From: CAYGLF01 sp964350945
Lineage (GTDB): Bacteria > Chlamydiota > Chlamydiia > Chlamydiales > JAAZZY01
DNA length: 64,000 nt
Assembly: GCA_964350945.1 (NCBI GenBank)
Contig: CAYGLF010000005.1
Coordinates: 18,900 to 82,899, forward strand
Direction of reading: 5' to 3'
Shown: piece after piece, positions 25,167 to 34,233 of the stretch
How the letters are laid out: every line of letters starts with the position of its first letter
Numbering within the stretch: the first letter of the stretch is position 1
Made by a program: the position numbers and the translations under genes
The notes under the pieces: model-generated
Seen by the model: only the letters and a program-made list of their open reading frames with translations
Databases searched by the model: none
Told to the model about the DNA's origin: nothing

Positions 25167-26012
25167 TTATTTTTTCCTACGATCTTTGATGATTAGTTTT
25201 TTAGATTTCTTTTTAGAACGTGTCTTAAATCCTTTGGTCTGCATTCCCCATGGAGATTGTGGGATGTAGCTGTTGTGCTTCCCTTCTCCACCACCATGTG
25301 GGTGATCAACAGGGTTCATTGCAGTTCCACGAACGGTAGGACGCTTCCCTTTCCATCTATTTCTTCCAGCCTTACCTTCATTTCTTAAAAAGTGTTCTGC
25401 ATTTGAAATTGCACCAATAGTAGCTTTACAATTAGCTGGGACCATTCTCACTTCACCAGAAGGCATTTTAAGTGTAGCGTGCTCATCGGTTAGCGCCATG
25501 AGCTGAGCTCCACCACCTGCAGATCTTACTAATTGACCACCACGTCCTGGGTACATTTCAATATTGTGAACTACAGTTCCTAGCGGAATGTGGTTTAGCT
25601 GTAAGCAACACCCTATATTATATGGAGCTCCTTTTTGAGTCGCAACTGTTGCACCGACTTTAAGCCCTTGAGGAGCGATGATATATCTTTTCTCACCATC
25701 TACATAATTTAAAAGAGCAATATGAGCTGATCTATTTGGATCATATTCTACAGAAGCTACTTTTGCTGGGATGCCTTCTTTATTCCTTTTAAAATCAATG
25801 AGTCTATATTTTCTTTTGTGTCCACCACCCCTATGTCGACAAGTAATTCGACCTAGATTGTTACGTCCATTAATTCTCTTTTTTGAAACAAGTAAACTCT
25901 TAGTTGGGGCTACCGTTGCTTTAGAAGATGAACTCACACGTGTCAACTCTTCATTGCTCGGTAGAACAAGTCCTCTTTGTCCGGGTGTAATGGGTCGGTA
26001 TTTCTTTGGCAT
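25167..26012 (-). CDS. rplB: 50S ribosomal protein L2
   Basis: 281 aa: GRNNLGRITCRHRGGGHKRK, YDPNRSAHIALLNY, GTVVHNIEMYPGRGGQLVRS and the peptidyl-transferase region AMNPVDHPHGGGEGK with its essential His. Length is standard. Confidence 0.98.
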   Translation of the reverse strand: MPKKYRPITPGQRGLVLPSNEELTRVSSSSKATVAPTKSLLVSKKRINGRNNLGRITCRHRGGGHKRKYRLIDFKRNKEGIPAKVASVEYDPNRSAHIALLNYVDGEKRYIIAPQGLKVGATVATQKGAPYNIGCCLQLNHIPLGTVVHNIEMYPGRGGQLVRSAGGGAQLMALTDEHATLKMPSGEVRMVPANCKATIGAISNAEHFLRNEGKAGRNRWKGKRPTVRGTAMNPVDHPHGGGEGKHNSYIPQSPWGMQTKGFKTRSKKKSKKLIIKDRRKK

Positions 26013-26022
26013 ATTTTATCCT

Positions 26023-26373
26023 TTAACTTTCAATTAAATCGCCCACAGCTAAAGAGACGATTGCTTTTTTAAATGAAGCTGTTTTTCCATAGGTCGATTT
26101 TCCGCGAACACGCTTTGCTTTAGGCTTTGTGTTGATAGTATTAACCCCAACAACTTTAATTTTTTTATTCGCATAGATCTGCTCTATTGCAGTAGCTATT
26201 TGTGTTTTTGTAGCTCTCTTGTCCACCAAAAATACATACTTAGGAGTCTGACATCTTTTGGAACAAACATTACTTTCACTTCGGTGCAGCTCCTGTAATA
26301 ACATCGACTTTTCAGTGACATAGCGCGATATAATGACCTTGTAGGGATTTTTTTGTCCTAAATAACTATTCAT
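26023..26373 (-). CDS. rplW: 50S ribosomal protein L23
   Basis: 116 aa, tunnel-exit protein and trigger-factor dock. The core VISRYVTEKSM, YVFLVDKRATKTQIATAIE and the basic loop KPKAKRVRGK are visible. A Cys-containing insertion (SNVCSKRCQTP) sits between the first helix and YVFLVD. It overlaps rplD by 4 bp. Confidence 0.96.
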   Translation of the reverse strand: MNSYLGQKNPYKVIISRYVTEKSMLLQELHRSESNVCSKRCQTPKYVFLVDKRATKTQIATAIEQIYANKKIKVVGVNTINTKPKAKRVRGKSTYGKTASFKKAIVSLAVGDLIES

Positions 26374-27053
26374 ATCTTATTCTGCTCCAGAAATTGTTTC
26401 AAACCTGCTTCAGTCATCACAATATGACCGGCTTTTAATAATTGATATCCATTGATATTTTCAAGAAAACTAAATTCAATCTTCGGGATATTTCGAATGC
26501 TTAGCTGTAGGTTGAAATGTTTTCTTTTAGATAGATCTTGATCAGCTAACTGAAGCTCTCTTATTGAAACTTCACTCGACTCACCAACAAAGAGAACTCT
26601 TTTTTCAAGTGAACACGACTTTAAAAAGTGGGTCATTGTTTTCGTTTTAGGTTTTTCCATGTCTGTGTCTGTGACAATTAAACAATGATTTCCTTGTATT
26701 TTTTCTACAAGAAGAGCCTTGATGACTTGTTGACGTTCTTTTTTGTTGATTTTAACGAATTGATTGAATTTTGGCTTAGGGCCAAAAACGACGCCCCCAC
26801 CTTTGTACTGAGGAGCAGAAAGGCTACCTTGACGCGCATTCCCTGTACCCTTTTGACGGTGCGGCTTTTTATTAGAGTGGTTTACCTCTGTCCGTCCCTT
26901 TGTATTTGCAGACCATTGTCTCTGATTTTTTCGGAGAGCTACAATATAGTCTTTAATTACTTGTGAGTGGACGTCTGTTTCTAAAGAAGTTAGATCAACC
27001 TCTACATCCGCAAGTTTTTTTCCATCCAAATTATATTTGAGAAGCTTTGTCAT
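26370..27053 (-). CDS. rplD: 50S ribosomal protein L4
   Basis: 227 aa: RTEVNHSNKKPHRQKGTGNA and GGGVVFGPKP form the tunnel loop that is often the site of macrolide resistance changes; no unusual residue stands out. In E. coli L4 represses its own operon; the sequence here does not show whether it does so in this organism. Confidence 0.97.
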   Translation of the reverse strand: MTKLLKYNLDGKKLADVEVDLTSLETDVHSQVIKDYIVALRKNQRQWSANTKGRTEVNHSNKKPHRQKGTGNARQGSLSAPQYKGGGVVFGPKPKFNQFVKINKKERQQVIKALLVEKIQGNHCLIVTDTDMEKPKTKTMTHFLKSCSLEKRVLFVGESSEVSIRELQLADQDLSKRKHFNLQLSIRNIPKIEFSFLENINGYQLLKAGHIVMTEAGLKQFLEQNKI

Positions 27054-27069
27054 ATTTAATCAACCACTT

Positions 27070-27735
27070 TTATGATTTCTTTATCGATTTATTCAAAAAA
27101 ACTAATGATCCAGGTGCCCCAGGAACTGATCCTTTAACTACAATCAGGTTTTTTTCTTTATTTACAGATACGATCTTGACAGATTGAACTGTTTTAACTT
27201 CGCCACCCATTCTTGAAGCTCTTGGGCCTCCTGGGAAACAACGACCTGGAGTAGATCTCATCCCGGTAGAACCTGCATGGCGGTGAAATCCAGATCCGTG
27301 AGCAGCAGGACCTCCTGAAAAGCCGTACTTTTTCATAACACCTTGATAACCTTTACCCTTTGATTTTCCTTGAATATCAATAAAATTACTTCCTTCAAAG
27401 AAACTGACATCAAACTCGTGACCTAGAGGATAATCTTGTAGATTTTCAATGCGGCTTTCTCTGATATGACGCCTTGCTTCAATATTCGCTTTCTTAAAGT
27501 GGCCAAAAGGTCCTTTTTTCACTTTCGATTCGATTTTTTTAACGTTTTTAGCGATCACTTTCTTGTACGCAATTTGAATGGCCTGATAACGTTCTTTTTC
27601 AAGAGTCTTCACCTGACTAACAACATTTGGCTCCATTGAAATGACTGTACATGGGATATAGACCCCGTTTTCATCAAAGATTGTGGTCATTCCAACCTTT
27701 TCACCCATAAGCTTGATTGTGTGTTTTTGCTTCAT
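27070..27735 (-). CDS. rplC: 50S ribosomal protein L3
   Basis: 221 aa, first gene of the operon: KLMGEKVGMTTIFDENGV, FDVSFFEGSNFIDIQGKSKG, and the long loop GSGFHRHAGSTGMRSTPGRC. AGGAAGG precedes the ATG. rpsJ (S10), usually first, is missing. Upstream a TATAAT (minus strand, 27771-27766) lies about 31 bp from the ATG but without a good -35; this 273-bp gap to the divergent 28-kb gene holds no other feature I can support. Confidence 0.98.
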   Translation of the reverse strand: MKQKHTIKLMGEKVGMTTIFDENGVYIPCTVISMEPNVVSQVKTLEKERYQAIQIAYKKVIAKNVKKIESKVKKGPFGHFKKANIEARRHIRESRIENLQDYPLGHEFDVSFFEGSNFIDIQGKSKGKGYQGVMKKYGFSGGPAAHGSGFHRHAGSTGMRSTPGRCFPGGPRASRMGGEVKTVQSVKIVSVNKEKNLIVVKGSVPGAPGSLVFLNKSIKKS

Positions 27736-28008
27736 TGCCTTCCTAGTTTTATCCTATGCAATTTGATTATACTACAAATTTGAGTCCAATTGGTAATTGG
27801 AAACGAAAAATTTAACAAAACAGCGAATTTTTATACAACTAAAATCAATATTCCCATGCGAGTTTTAAATTTTTAACCTTTTTGGATTCTATAATGATTA
27901 TTTTATCGGTGATTTAGCCTCTGTTTTATCTTGAAATAAAAATTGTGAATGCTAATATTTTATTTTTTTTAGTAAACTGATTATATATTAAATACTTTAG
28001 GCGCACTA

Positions 28009-29307
28009 ATGTCACACACAGCTCAAGCATTCACTACTAAAGCCTTAAAAAATCTTTTGATTTTATTTGTTTTTTTAGTCTCTTGCCTTCTCTTAGCTCT
28101 TTTTTTTATAAACAAAGGAAGCCACAACAAAGAGACAATTTCATTAAAAGCAACCGAAGGCTCGATCCTTCCCACGCAGAGAACCCCTTGGGAGACACCT
28201 GGAGTAGCAAATTTTAAAAATCTTTTTTTAGAGGGAAATAAATACATCCTTTTTTCTGATAAATGTAACCCCTTATTAAAATCCGATGACTTTTTACATC
28301 CAAATGGGAATTATACATTCTCATTCAGCTCGCAAACAATTGATTCTGCGAATTTAAAGCAGCATAACCCCATAAAAAAACTGGAAGGGACAACCTTAAT
28401 TTTATCCTCTTCAGCACAGATGCAATCTATGCAGCCTCATTACTTTCACTTCTGTGAAGAGTTTATTTTAGGATGGAGCTTTGCTAAGCACTTAGAAAAG
28501 GCTCCTATTCAAACAATTGTTTTCCCTGATACTGAAAATTGGAAGGGTCGATTTCATGATATTAATCAAAAAATTATTCAGTCTATTTTACCAAATGTCC
28601 AAATACTTTCAGCGTCTCAGTTTGAAGAAATTTCTAACCAATATTTAGTACAGTTTGAGGATGCAATTATTATCGATCGCCATGCATGCCATAAAAGTGC
28701 CCAAGTCAATGAGTTTAATAAGATGGTTATCGCCCACCAACCTATTATTAAAAAAGAATATATACGAGAAATACGCGATGCGGTTTATAAAGAGCTTAGA
28801 ACCTATAAAAAATTACCCACTAAACCCACAATTACTTACATACAAAGAAGTAACTACAGATACCTAGAGCCTGAATTTGAAAGAAAACTACTCGATGAAA
28901 TCGCCTCCGTATTTCCAGATTATCGGCTAAATATTGTTCGTTTTGAAAACTTTTCTTACCCCGAGCAGTTACAGATTATCCGCAATACGAATATTTTAAT
29001 CGGAGCCCATGGAAACGGCTTAACCCATCAAATCTTTTTACCCGACAATTCCATGGTGATAGAACTCTTTCCAAAGGGTGCTTATGCTATGGATTACCAG
29101 TTGCTCGGCGAATTAGTAGGACATCAATATTTTGCGATAGACCCCTCGGAAGGAGTTATCGCAACGCCCGGAACGCGTCAGCCCTGCCGTGGAGATGTTA
29201 ATCAAGTTATCACGGCCTTTGAGCCCCAGTGGATCCTTCAGCTGATTGGGGACTACCTTCCTGGGCTTAAGGATGACGAATTGAAAGAGATTTCAGCTGC
29301 GGAGTAA
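28009..29307 (+). CDS. Membrane-anchored glycosyltransferase-61-like (DUF563) protein
   Basis: 432 aa. One N-terminal membrane segment (LLILFVFLVSCLLLALFFI, residues 17-35) and a large C-terminal domain with the GT61 signature NILIGAHGNGLTHQIFLPD, then VIELFPKGAYAMDYQLLGELVGHQYFAI. YRYLEPEFERKLLDEI precedes it. GT61 enzymes add xylose, GlcNAc or similar sugars; here the product could modify LPS or another envelope glycan. In C. trachomatis the same place holds the inclusion-membrane gene CT529. The last 55 bp overlap the convergent fmt gene, a long convergent overlap. Confidence 0.75.
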   Translation: MSHTAQAFTTKALKNLLILFVFLVSCLLLALFFINKGSHNKETISLKATEGSILPTQRTPWETPGVANFKNLFLEGNKYILFSDKCNPLLKSDDFLHPNGNYTFSFSSQTIDSANLKQHNPIKKLEGTTLILSSSAQMQSMQPHYFHFCEEFILGWSFAKHLEKAPIQTIVFPDTENWKGRFHDINQKIIQSILPNVQILSASQFEEISNQYLVQFEDAIIIDRHACHKSAQVNEFNKMVIAHQPIIKKEYIREIRDAVYKELRTYKKLPTKPTITYIQRSNYRYLEPEFERKLLDEIASVFPDYRLNIVRFENFSYPEQLQIIRNTNILIGAHGNGLTHQIFLPDNSMVIELFPKGAYAMDYQLLGELVGHQYFAIDPSEGVIATPGTRQPCRGDVNQVITAFEPQWILQLIGDYLPGLKDDELKEISAAE

Positions 29308-30215
29308 CCCTTAACAAATTCACGGGCACAAAGAGCCTTTTTGCCCTCAAGCTGTAATTTGGTGATTTTTAGGGCTCCATCTATAGCCCCCACGACAATC
29401 CCCTCTTCATCATAGGAGATAAGCTCCCCAACCCCCTCAGAATCCATAATAGGGCGTGCTTCTATAATTTTAAGTCTGATCTTTTTCCCTCTAACCTGCA
29501 CATTACACCATGCCCCCGGCTTTGGGGTAACTCCTTGATATAAATGATACAGCTTTTCAATCGGACAATCCCACTTTATCTCTGCATCTTGGGGCAGTAC
29601 TTTCGGTGCGTAAGTAACCTCATTTTGATTTTGAGGAACCGGGCTAACCTCTCCCCTGTCAAGCTTTAGTAGCGTGTTGTAAAGTAATTCTTTGGAGATC
29701 TCACAAAGCTCAATTGTCAACTGATCTGCATGAATATGGGGTTTTATATCGATTTCCTGGACAGCGAGAACATCACCAGCATCTAATGCTTGAACCATAT
29801 ACATTACACTCACACCTGTTTTTGCTTCTCCCTCGATAAGACAACGCTCAATGGGCGCAGCTCCCCTATATTTGGGAAGTAAGCTTGTATGAAGGTTTAT
29901 ACATCCTAAACGTGGCATATCTAAGAGTGACTGTGGAAATATTTGACCAAAAGCAACCACAACAAAGACATCAGCCTGAAAAGATTGAATTGTAGCGGCA
30001 AAGTTTTCAGCTCGAATTTTTTGTGGTTGCAAAAGAGTCACACCCGGCAGGTACTGCAAGGCCATTTTTTTAACAGCGGATTGCTGCAACTTTAAGTGAC
30101 GCCCCTGTTCTTTGTCAGGCTGAGTCACAACGGCAACAATTTCCATTTTTTTTTGAATCAAAAAACGTAGAATCTCTGCCGAAAAAATAGGGGTCCCAAA
30201 AAAAACGACTCTCAT
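29253..30215 (-). CDS. fmt: Methionyl-tRNA formyltransferase
   Basis: 320 aa: MRVVFFGTPIFSAEILRFL, VVTQPDKEQGR, FGQIFPQSLLD, and the catalytic block CINLHTSLLPKYRGAAPIE (Asn and His of the HxSLLP motif present), then GVSVMYMVQALDAGDVL. The C-terminal tRNA-binding domain is normal. It formylates initiator Met-tRNA. It lies 4 bp after lpxA. Confidence 0.97.
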   Translation of the reverse strand: MRVVFFGTPIFSAEILRFLIQKKMEIVAVVTQPDKEQGRHLKLQQSAVKKMALQYLPGVTLLQPQKIRAENFAATIQSFQADVFVVVAFGQIFPQSLLDMPRLGCINLHTSLLPKYRGAAPIERCLIEGEAKTGVSVMYMVQALDAGDVLAVQEIDIKPHIHADQLTIELCEISKELLYNTLLKLDRGEVSPVPQNQNEVTYAPKVLPQDAEIKWDCPIEKLYHLYQGVTPKPGAWCNVQVRGKKIRLKIIEARPIMDSEGVGELISYDEEGIVVGAIDGALKITKLQLEGKKALCAREFVKGYSAAEISFNSSSLSPGR

Positions 30216-30219
30216 TGAA

Positions 30220-31011
30220 TTAAGTCAAAGCTTGAAATCCCATAATCCCACGGCGAGAGGGGTTACGGCAAAACTCGAGCCACTTCTTTACCTCATTAGA
30301 CCCATCGAAGTTACTTTCTACTTCTGCAATTGCCTGTTCAATCTTTAGGTCAGAGCGATAGAATGTTTTGAAAGTCCTTGATAAAGCATTACGAGCTTCA
30401 AGAGAGAATCCTCTTCTTTTTAAGCCAACGATATTGATACCCCCAATTTTATAGGGAATACCTGCTCCAATTGTAAAGGGTGGAATATCATGACCTACAC
30501 GACTCATGCCACCTACCATTGAATATTCTCCAATGCGAACATTTTGATGTATGGGGGTAAAACCACCGACGACAGCTCCATCGCCAATTGTAACATGACC
30601 AGCAAGCGTTGCGCAGTTACTCATAACCACCTGATTGCCAATCTTACTGTTATGAGCAATATGACAATAAGCCATGATGAGACAATCATCTCCAATTTCA
30701 ACGGCAGAATCTTTTTGAGTCGATGAATTGATGGTTACAAACTCTCTAATATGACAGTTTTTTCCAATCTTCACATAAGTGACTTCCCCATTATACTTCA
30801 GGTCTTGGGTTTGGGTCCCAATACTTGCTGAGGGCCAAACGACAGTCCCTTCTCCGATAGTTGTGTGCCCGTCAATGTATGCATGAGACTTAATCGTCAC
30901 ACGATCTTTAAGCACGACATTTTCTTTAATGATGACATAAGGCTCAATGGTCACACCTTCACCGATTTGGGCCTTAGGGTCTACAATAGCTGTGGGATGT
31001 ATATTAGACAT
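30220..31011 (-). CDS. lpxA: UDP-N-acetylglucosamine acyltransferase LpxA
   Basis: 263 aa. Left-handed beta helix of hexapeptide repeats (IHPTAIVDPKAQIGEGVTIE onward), catalytic His in MAYCHIAHNSKIGN, and the helical C-terminal domain. It makes the first step of lipid A, using (R)-3-hydroxyacyl-ACP. Order lpxC-fabZ-lpxA-fmt on one strand is the chlamydial order. Confidence 0.97.
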   Translation of the reverse strand: MSNIHPTAIVDPKAQIGEGVTIEPYVIIKENVVLKDRVTIKSHAYIDGHTTIGEGTVVWPSASIGTQTQDLKYNGEVTYVKIGKNCHIREFVTINSSTQKDSAVEIGDDCLIMAYCHIAHNSKIGNQVVMSNCATLAGHVTIGDGAVVGGFTPIHQNVRIGEYSMVGGMSRVGHDIPPFTIGAGIPYKIGGINIVGLKRRGFSLEARNALSRTFKTFYRSDLKIEQAIAEVESNFDGSNEVKKWLEFCRNPSRRGIMGFQALT

Positions 31012-31031
31012 AGTTTTTCTATTACTAAGGG

Positions 31032-31505
31032 TTAAATTTGGTTTTTATCACGTAATGCAAATGCAAGTTCCGTCTCAAGGGCGACTTTATCGTCAATCAT
31101 AGCGCGTCCCCTTATGCGTCCACCTTTTCCAGTAACATGGAGGGCTTCAACATGCAACATAAGTACATCACCTGGTTTCACAGGATTCCTAAACTTAGCA
31201 TTGGCGACACTTAGAATAACAGCACTTTTATCAGTAAATCCTTTTTGATGAACTAAAATCCCACCTGTTTGCGCAAGAGCTTCTATTAACAAGACTCCCG
31301 GCATGATAGGTGCATTAGGGAAATGTCCTTGAAAAAAGTCTTCGTTAAAAGTGACATTCTTCTGAGCAATAATTGTGTTTTCTTCCAAATTAATAGAAAT
31401 CACTTTATCGACTAACAAAAAGGGGTACCTGTGAGGCAGGATATCCAAAATTTCTTTGATGCCAATAAGCGTCTCAACTTTTGGAGCACTTAAAGTTGCT
31501 TCCAT
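31032..31505 (-). CDS. fabZ: 3-hydroxyacyl-ACP dehydratase FabZ
   Basis: 157 aa from the ATG at 31505, which overlaps the lpxC stop as TAATG; the frame opens 24 codons further inside lpxC, but that part is unlike FabZ. Hot-dog fold with active-site His in LPHRYPFLLVDKV and Glu in GHFPNAPIMPGVLLIEALAQ. It competes with LpxA for the same hydroxyacyl-ACP, so co-transcription balances fatty-acid and lipid A synthesis. Confidence 0.97.
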   Translation of the reverse strand: MEATLSAPKVETLIGIKEILDILPHRYPFLLVDKVISINLEENTIIAQKNVTFNEDFFQGHFPNAPIMPGVLLIEALAQTGGILVHQKGFTDKSAVILSVANAKFRNPVKPGDVLMLHVEALHVTGKGGRIRGRAMIDDKVALETELAFALRDKNQI

Positions 31506-32398
31506 TAAATATTCTCCATGGTAAGATGGTTTAGTAATTTTTTTGCAAGGGCCACATTCGTTGCATGTCCAGAGCAAATTGATATAATATGTGCATGAAA
31601 AGAAAAGCCCACAAGAGCTAAATCTCCTACAACATCCAAAATTTTATGGCGAACCATTTCATTACGAAATTTAAGTCCTTCTTTGCTGAAAACAGCGTCA
31701 TTATCCACAACTACTGCATTATCCAAGCTTCCACCCTTAATTAAGCCTGCGTCCATTAAAACCTTAAGTTCTTGATAAAGGGCAAATGTCCTGCAAGAGC
31801 CTACTTGCTCTTTAAAGTTCTTTTGATTGACCACAAGAGAATGATACTGTGAGCCAATAGATTTAATCTGTGGATAATGCAACGTGTAACTAATTTTAAA
31901 TTCTTCAGCAGGCAAAGCAACCATGTGAATACCACCTTCTGATAAAGAAACAGGTTGACTTAGCTTCAAAATAGGTTTCATGGCTGATTGCACTTCTACT
32001 TGAGCAGATTCAATCATTTCAAGAAATACAGAAGAACTCCCATCCCCGACAGGAGGTTCTGGAGCATCCACTTGAATAATAATATTATCAACTTCACAAG
32101 CACTAAGAGCTGCTAACACATGCTCCACAGTATGAACTTTTGCATCCCCAATACCTATTGTCGTTGCTCTGGCAGTCTCTTGAACGTATTCTACAGTAGC
32201 AGGGATGATAGGCTGAGAAGGTAAATCCATGCGCTGGAAAGCAATCCCCGTTCCCTTGGGGGCTGGACAGAATTTCAAGTTAACTTCATACCCCGTATGA
32301 ATTCCGATGCCAGAGAAAGAAACTTCTTTCTTCAACGTCTTTTGCGCTCTTGATTTAATATCAAGAGACGGATGAAAGTCTAAGACTGAATAGGTCAT
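31505..32398 (-). CDS. lpxC: UDP-3-O-acyl-GlcNAc deacetylase LpxC
   Basis: 297 aa. Domain I starts KSRAQKTLKKEVSFSGIGIH; zinc ligands are visible as His in HTVEHVLAAL and in the MVRHKILDVVGDLAL block (His and Asp); CRTFALYQEL is conserved. It catalyses the committed step of lipid A synthesis. Downstream fabZ is translationally coupled through TAATG. Confidence 0.97.
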   Translation of the reverse strand: MTYSVLDFHPSLDIKSRAQKTLKKEVSFSGIGIHTGYEVNLKFCPAPKGTGIAFQRMDLPSQPIIPATVEYVQETARATTIGIGDAKVHTVEHVLAALSACEVDNIIIQVDAPEPPVGDGSSSVFLEMIESAQVEVQSAMKPILKLSQPVSLSEGGIHMVALPAEEFKISYTLHYPQIKSIGSQYHSLVVNQKNFKEQVGSCRTFALYQELKVLMDAGLIKGGSLDNAVVVDNDAVFSKEGLKFRNEMVRHKILDVVGDLALVGFSFHAHIISICSGHATNVALAKKLLNHLTMENI

Positions 32399-32500
32399 AT
32401 TTTTGATTTACATAGATTTAATATCGTTTATAAGAATAGCTCAGTAAAGGTTTTTATTCAATTAAAAACAAATAAAAAAGCCCCTTTTTCAAAGGTATTA

Positions 32501-34204
32501 TTAAGAACTATTTTTAATAAAATTTAAAATAAAACGGTTACTTCCTATACTATTAAAAATAAATATTAACACGAGCAAAAAAGAGAGCGACAAGACAAAA
32601 GAATCCCCCCAAAAAGTATAGAGAGTTTGATGATGCGCAAGTGGAAGGTCCACGAGCAAGGCCCCCTTCTCCCACTGGGAAAGGCTGCCTTTTTTAGGGA
32701 AGCTCTCAATTATGCGACCCAAAGAATCAATGCCCGCGGTAACCCCTGTATTACATGCCCTCAAGAGAGGAACTCCATTTTCAACCGCTCTTAAAATACC
32801 ATGATCAAAGTGCTGCTTGGGCAGCTTAGAGTTTGGATACCAGGCATCGTTGGTAATATTGACCAAAACCTGTGCTCCTGCCAAACGATTTTTCCGAACA
32901 ATCCAACCATACATTTCTTCCATACAGATAGAAGGGCTTACTCTAAGATCTCCCTCAAACACAACGGCCCCCCTCCCCCTTTCAAACCAGCCCTCAATAT
33001 GGAACCTTTTTGCCAGCTTTTTACACCACTCAAACGGAATATACTCTACCAAAGGGATCAAAATCTGTTTATGATATACCTGTGGCTCTTGAGATGGAGA
33101 CAAGCTGAATGCAGCCGCATGAGCGCTAAAATTTTGAAGCTCCAAACAATGTACCTGCTCCAAACCAACAACAACTTGAGATTCGTAAATATTTGCTAGT
33201 GACTGAGATAAATATAAGTTATCAACCAAAACTTCCCCTTCCTCTAGATGAGGTAACCTCTCAAGCCCCCTCTCCCCAAAATACCAGTGCACCATAGCTC
33301 TAACAGATTGAATGGAGTAATAGGGGGTATTATGGGATAGCGGCACCGCAGTCTCAGGAAGGACAATAAGATCCACTTTATCCTGCCCACTCTCTTGTAC
33401 ATGCTGGTATATCAAGCCCCATTGGTCAATGGGAGCTACCATGTTCTCAAAACCCCTAAAACCCGTCTTCATCACTGGATCTAGGGCTGTCTGAACCAAT
33501 AGTACTCGTGCGCTTTTCGAAAAAAACCTCTGGCTTTTGGGTGAATGGACTAACAAGTGCATACTCCCATAAATATAGGGGAGACAGATCAAAAGAAGAG
33601 CAAAAATGCCCGCCTTCTTACGACTAGGGTTTTCAAAATATTTGTAGAGCATTAGATTGGTTGCCATCACCCAGAACGACAGCCCGTAGATGCCTGCTAT
33701 ACTCACATTTTGCATACCGATCAAAGAAGATGTTAAAGACAAACCGACAGGGTTAAAGGGGAATCCACATAAAAAAAATAATCGAAGCCACTCCATCCAC
33801 ACCCAAAACCCAGCCCCCAGACCTATTCGAGAGTAACTTAAGGCCTTTTGAGAGCCAAATAGCAAATGATTTAACAGAGCAAACTGCAACCCTTCACAAA
33901 CTAGTACAAAAAGATAGACGCCATAAAAATAAATTCCTTGAAACTCTGTGGCTGTCATCCAAGATAAATGAATTGCTTCTGTAGCCATAAACCAGCTTAG
34001 TGAAAGCCAAAACCGAGTCGAGTTACTAGAAATTTTTGTAAACCCCCTCCAAAAGAGAGCATAGCCACAGATACTGGCAAGCACCCCCAAAAAAGGAAAC
34101 CAAGCAGGCTGACCCAAAGCGACTAAAAAACCTGAAATCAGAAAATATAATACTGGAGTTATTTTAAACTTTATTTTATAATTTTCTAAACTTAAACTCT
34201 TCAT
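32501..34204 (-). CDS. lnt: Apolipoprotein N-acyltransferase
   Basis: 567 aa with six to eight membrane segments and a periplasmic carbon-nitrogen hydrolase domain. The catalytic triad is readable: Glu in VLPETAVPLSH, Lys in YHKQILIPLVEYIPF, Cys in SICMEEMYG. VNITNDAWYPNSKLPKQHFDH is typical. It adds the third acyl chain to lipoproteins such as those at 4.6-5.1 and 40.7-41.3 kb. It is divergent from the 34.2-kb methyltransferase, with only 29 bp between starts. Confidence 0.95.
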   Translation of the reverse strand: MKSLSLENYKIKFKITPVLYFLISGFLVALGQPAWFPFLGVLASICGYALFWRGFTKISSNSTRFWLSLSWFMATEAIHLSWMTATEFQGIYFYGVYLFVLVCEGLQFALLNHLLFGSQKALSYSRIGLGAGFWVWMEWLRLFFLCGFPFNPVGLSLTSSLIGMQNVSIAGIYGLSFWVMATNLMLYKYFENPSRKKAGIFALLLICLPYIYGSMHLLVHSPKSQRFFSKSARVLLVQTALDPVMKTGFRGFENMVAPIDQWGLIYQHVQESGQDKVDLIVLPETAVPLSHNTPYYSIQSVRAMVHWYFGERGLERLPHLEEGEVLVDNLYLSQSLANIYESQVVVGLEQVHCLELQNFSAHAAAFSLSPSQEPQVYHKQILIPLVEYIPFEWCKKLAKRFHIEGWFERGRGAVVFEGDLRVSPSICMEEMYGWIVRKNRLAGAQVLVNITNDAWYPNSKLPKQHFDHGILRAVENGVPLLRACNTGVTAGIDSLGRIIESFPKKGSLSQWEKGALLVDLPLAHHQTLYTFWGDSFVLSLSFLLVLIFIFNSIGSNRFILNFIKNSS

Positions 34205-34233
34205 TATATAAAATTTAGGATTTTTTCTTTTCT

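Noticed and set aside
31506..31577. Longer FabZ start
   Set aside because: The extra 24 residues are lpxC sequence in another frame and do not resemble FabZ; the TAATG overlap start is clear.
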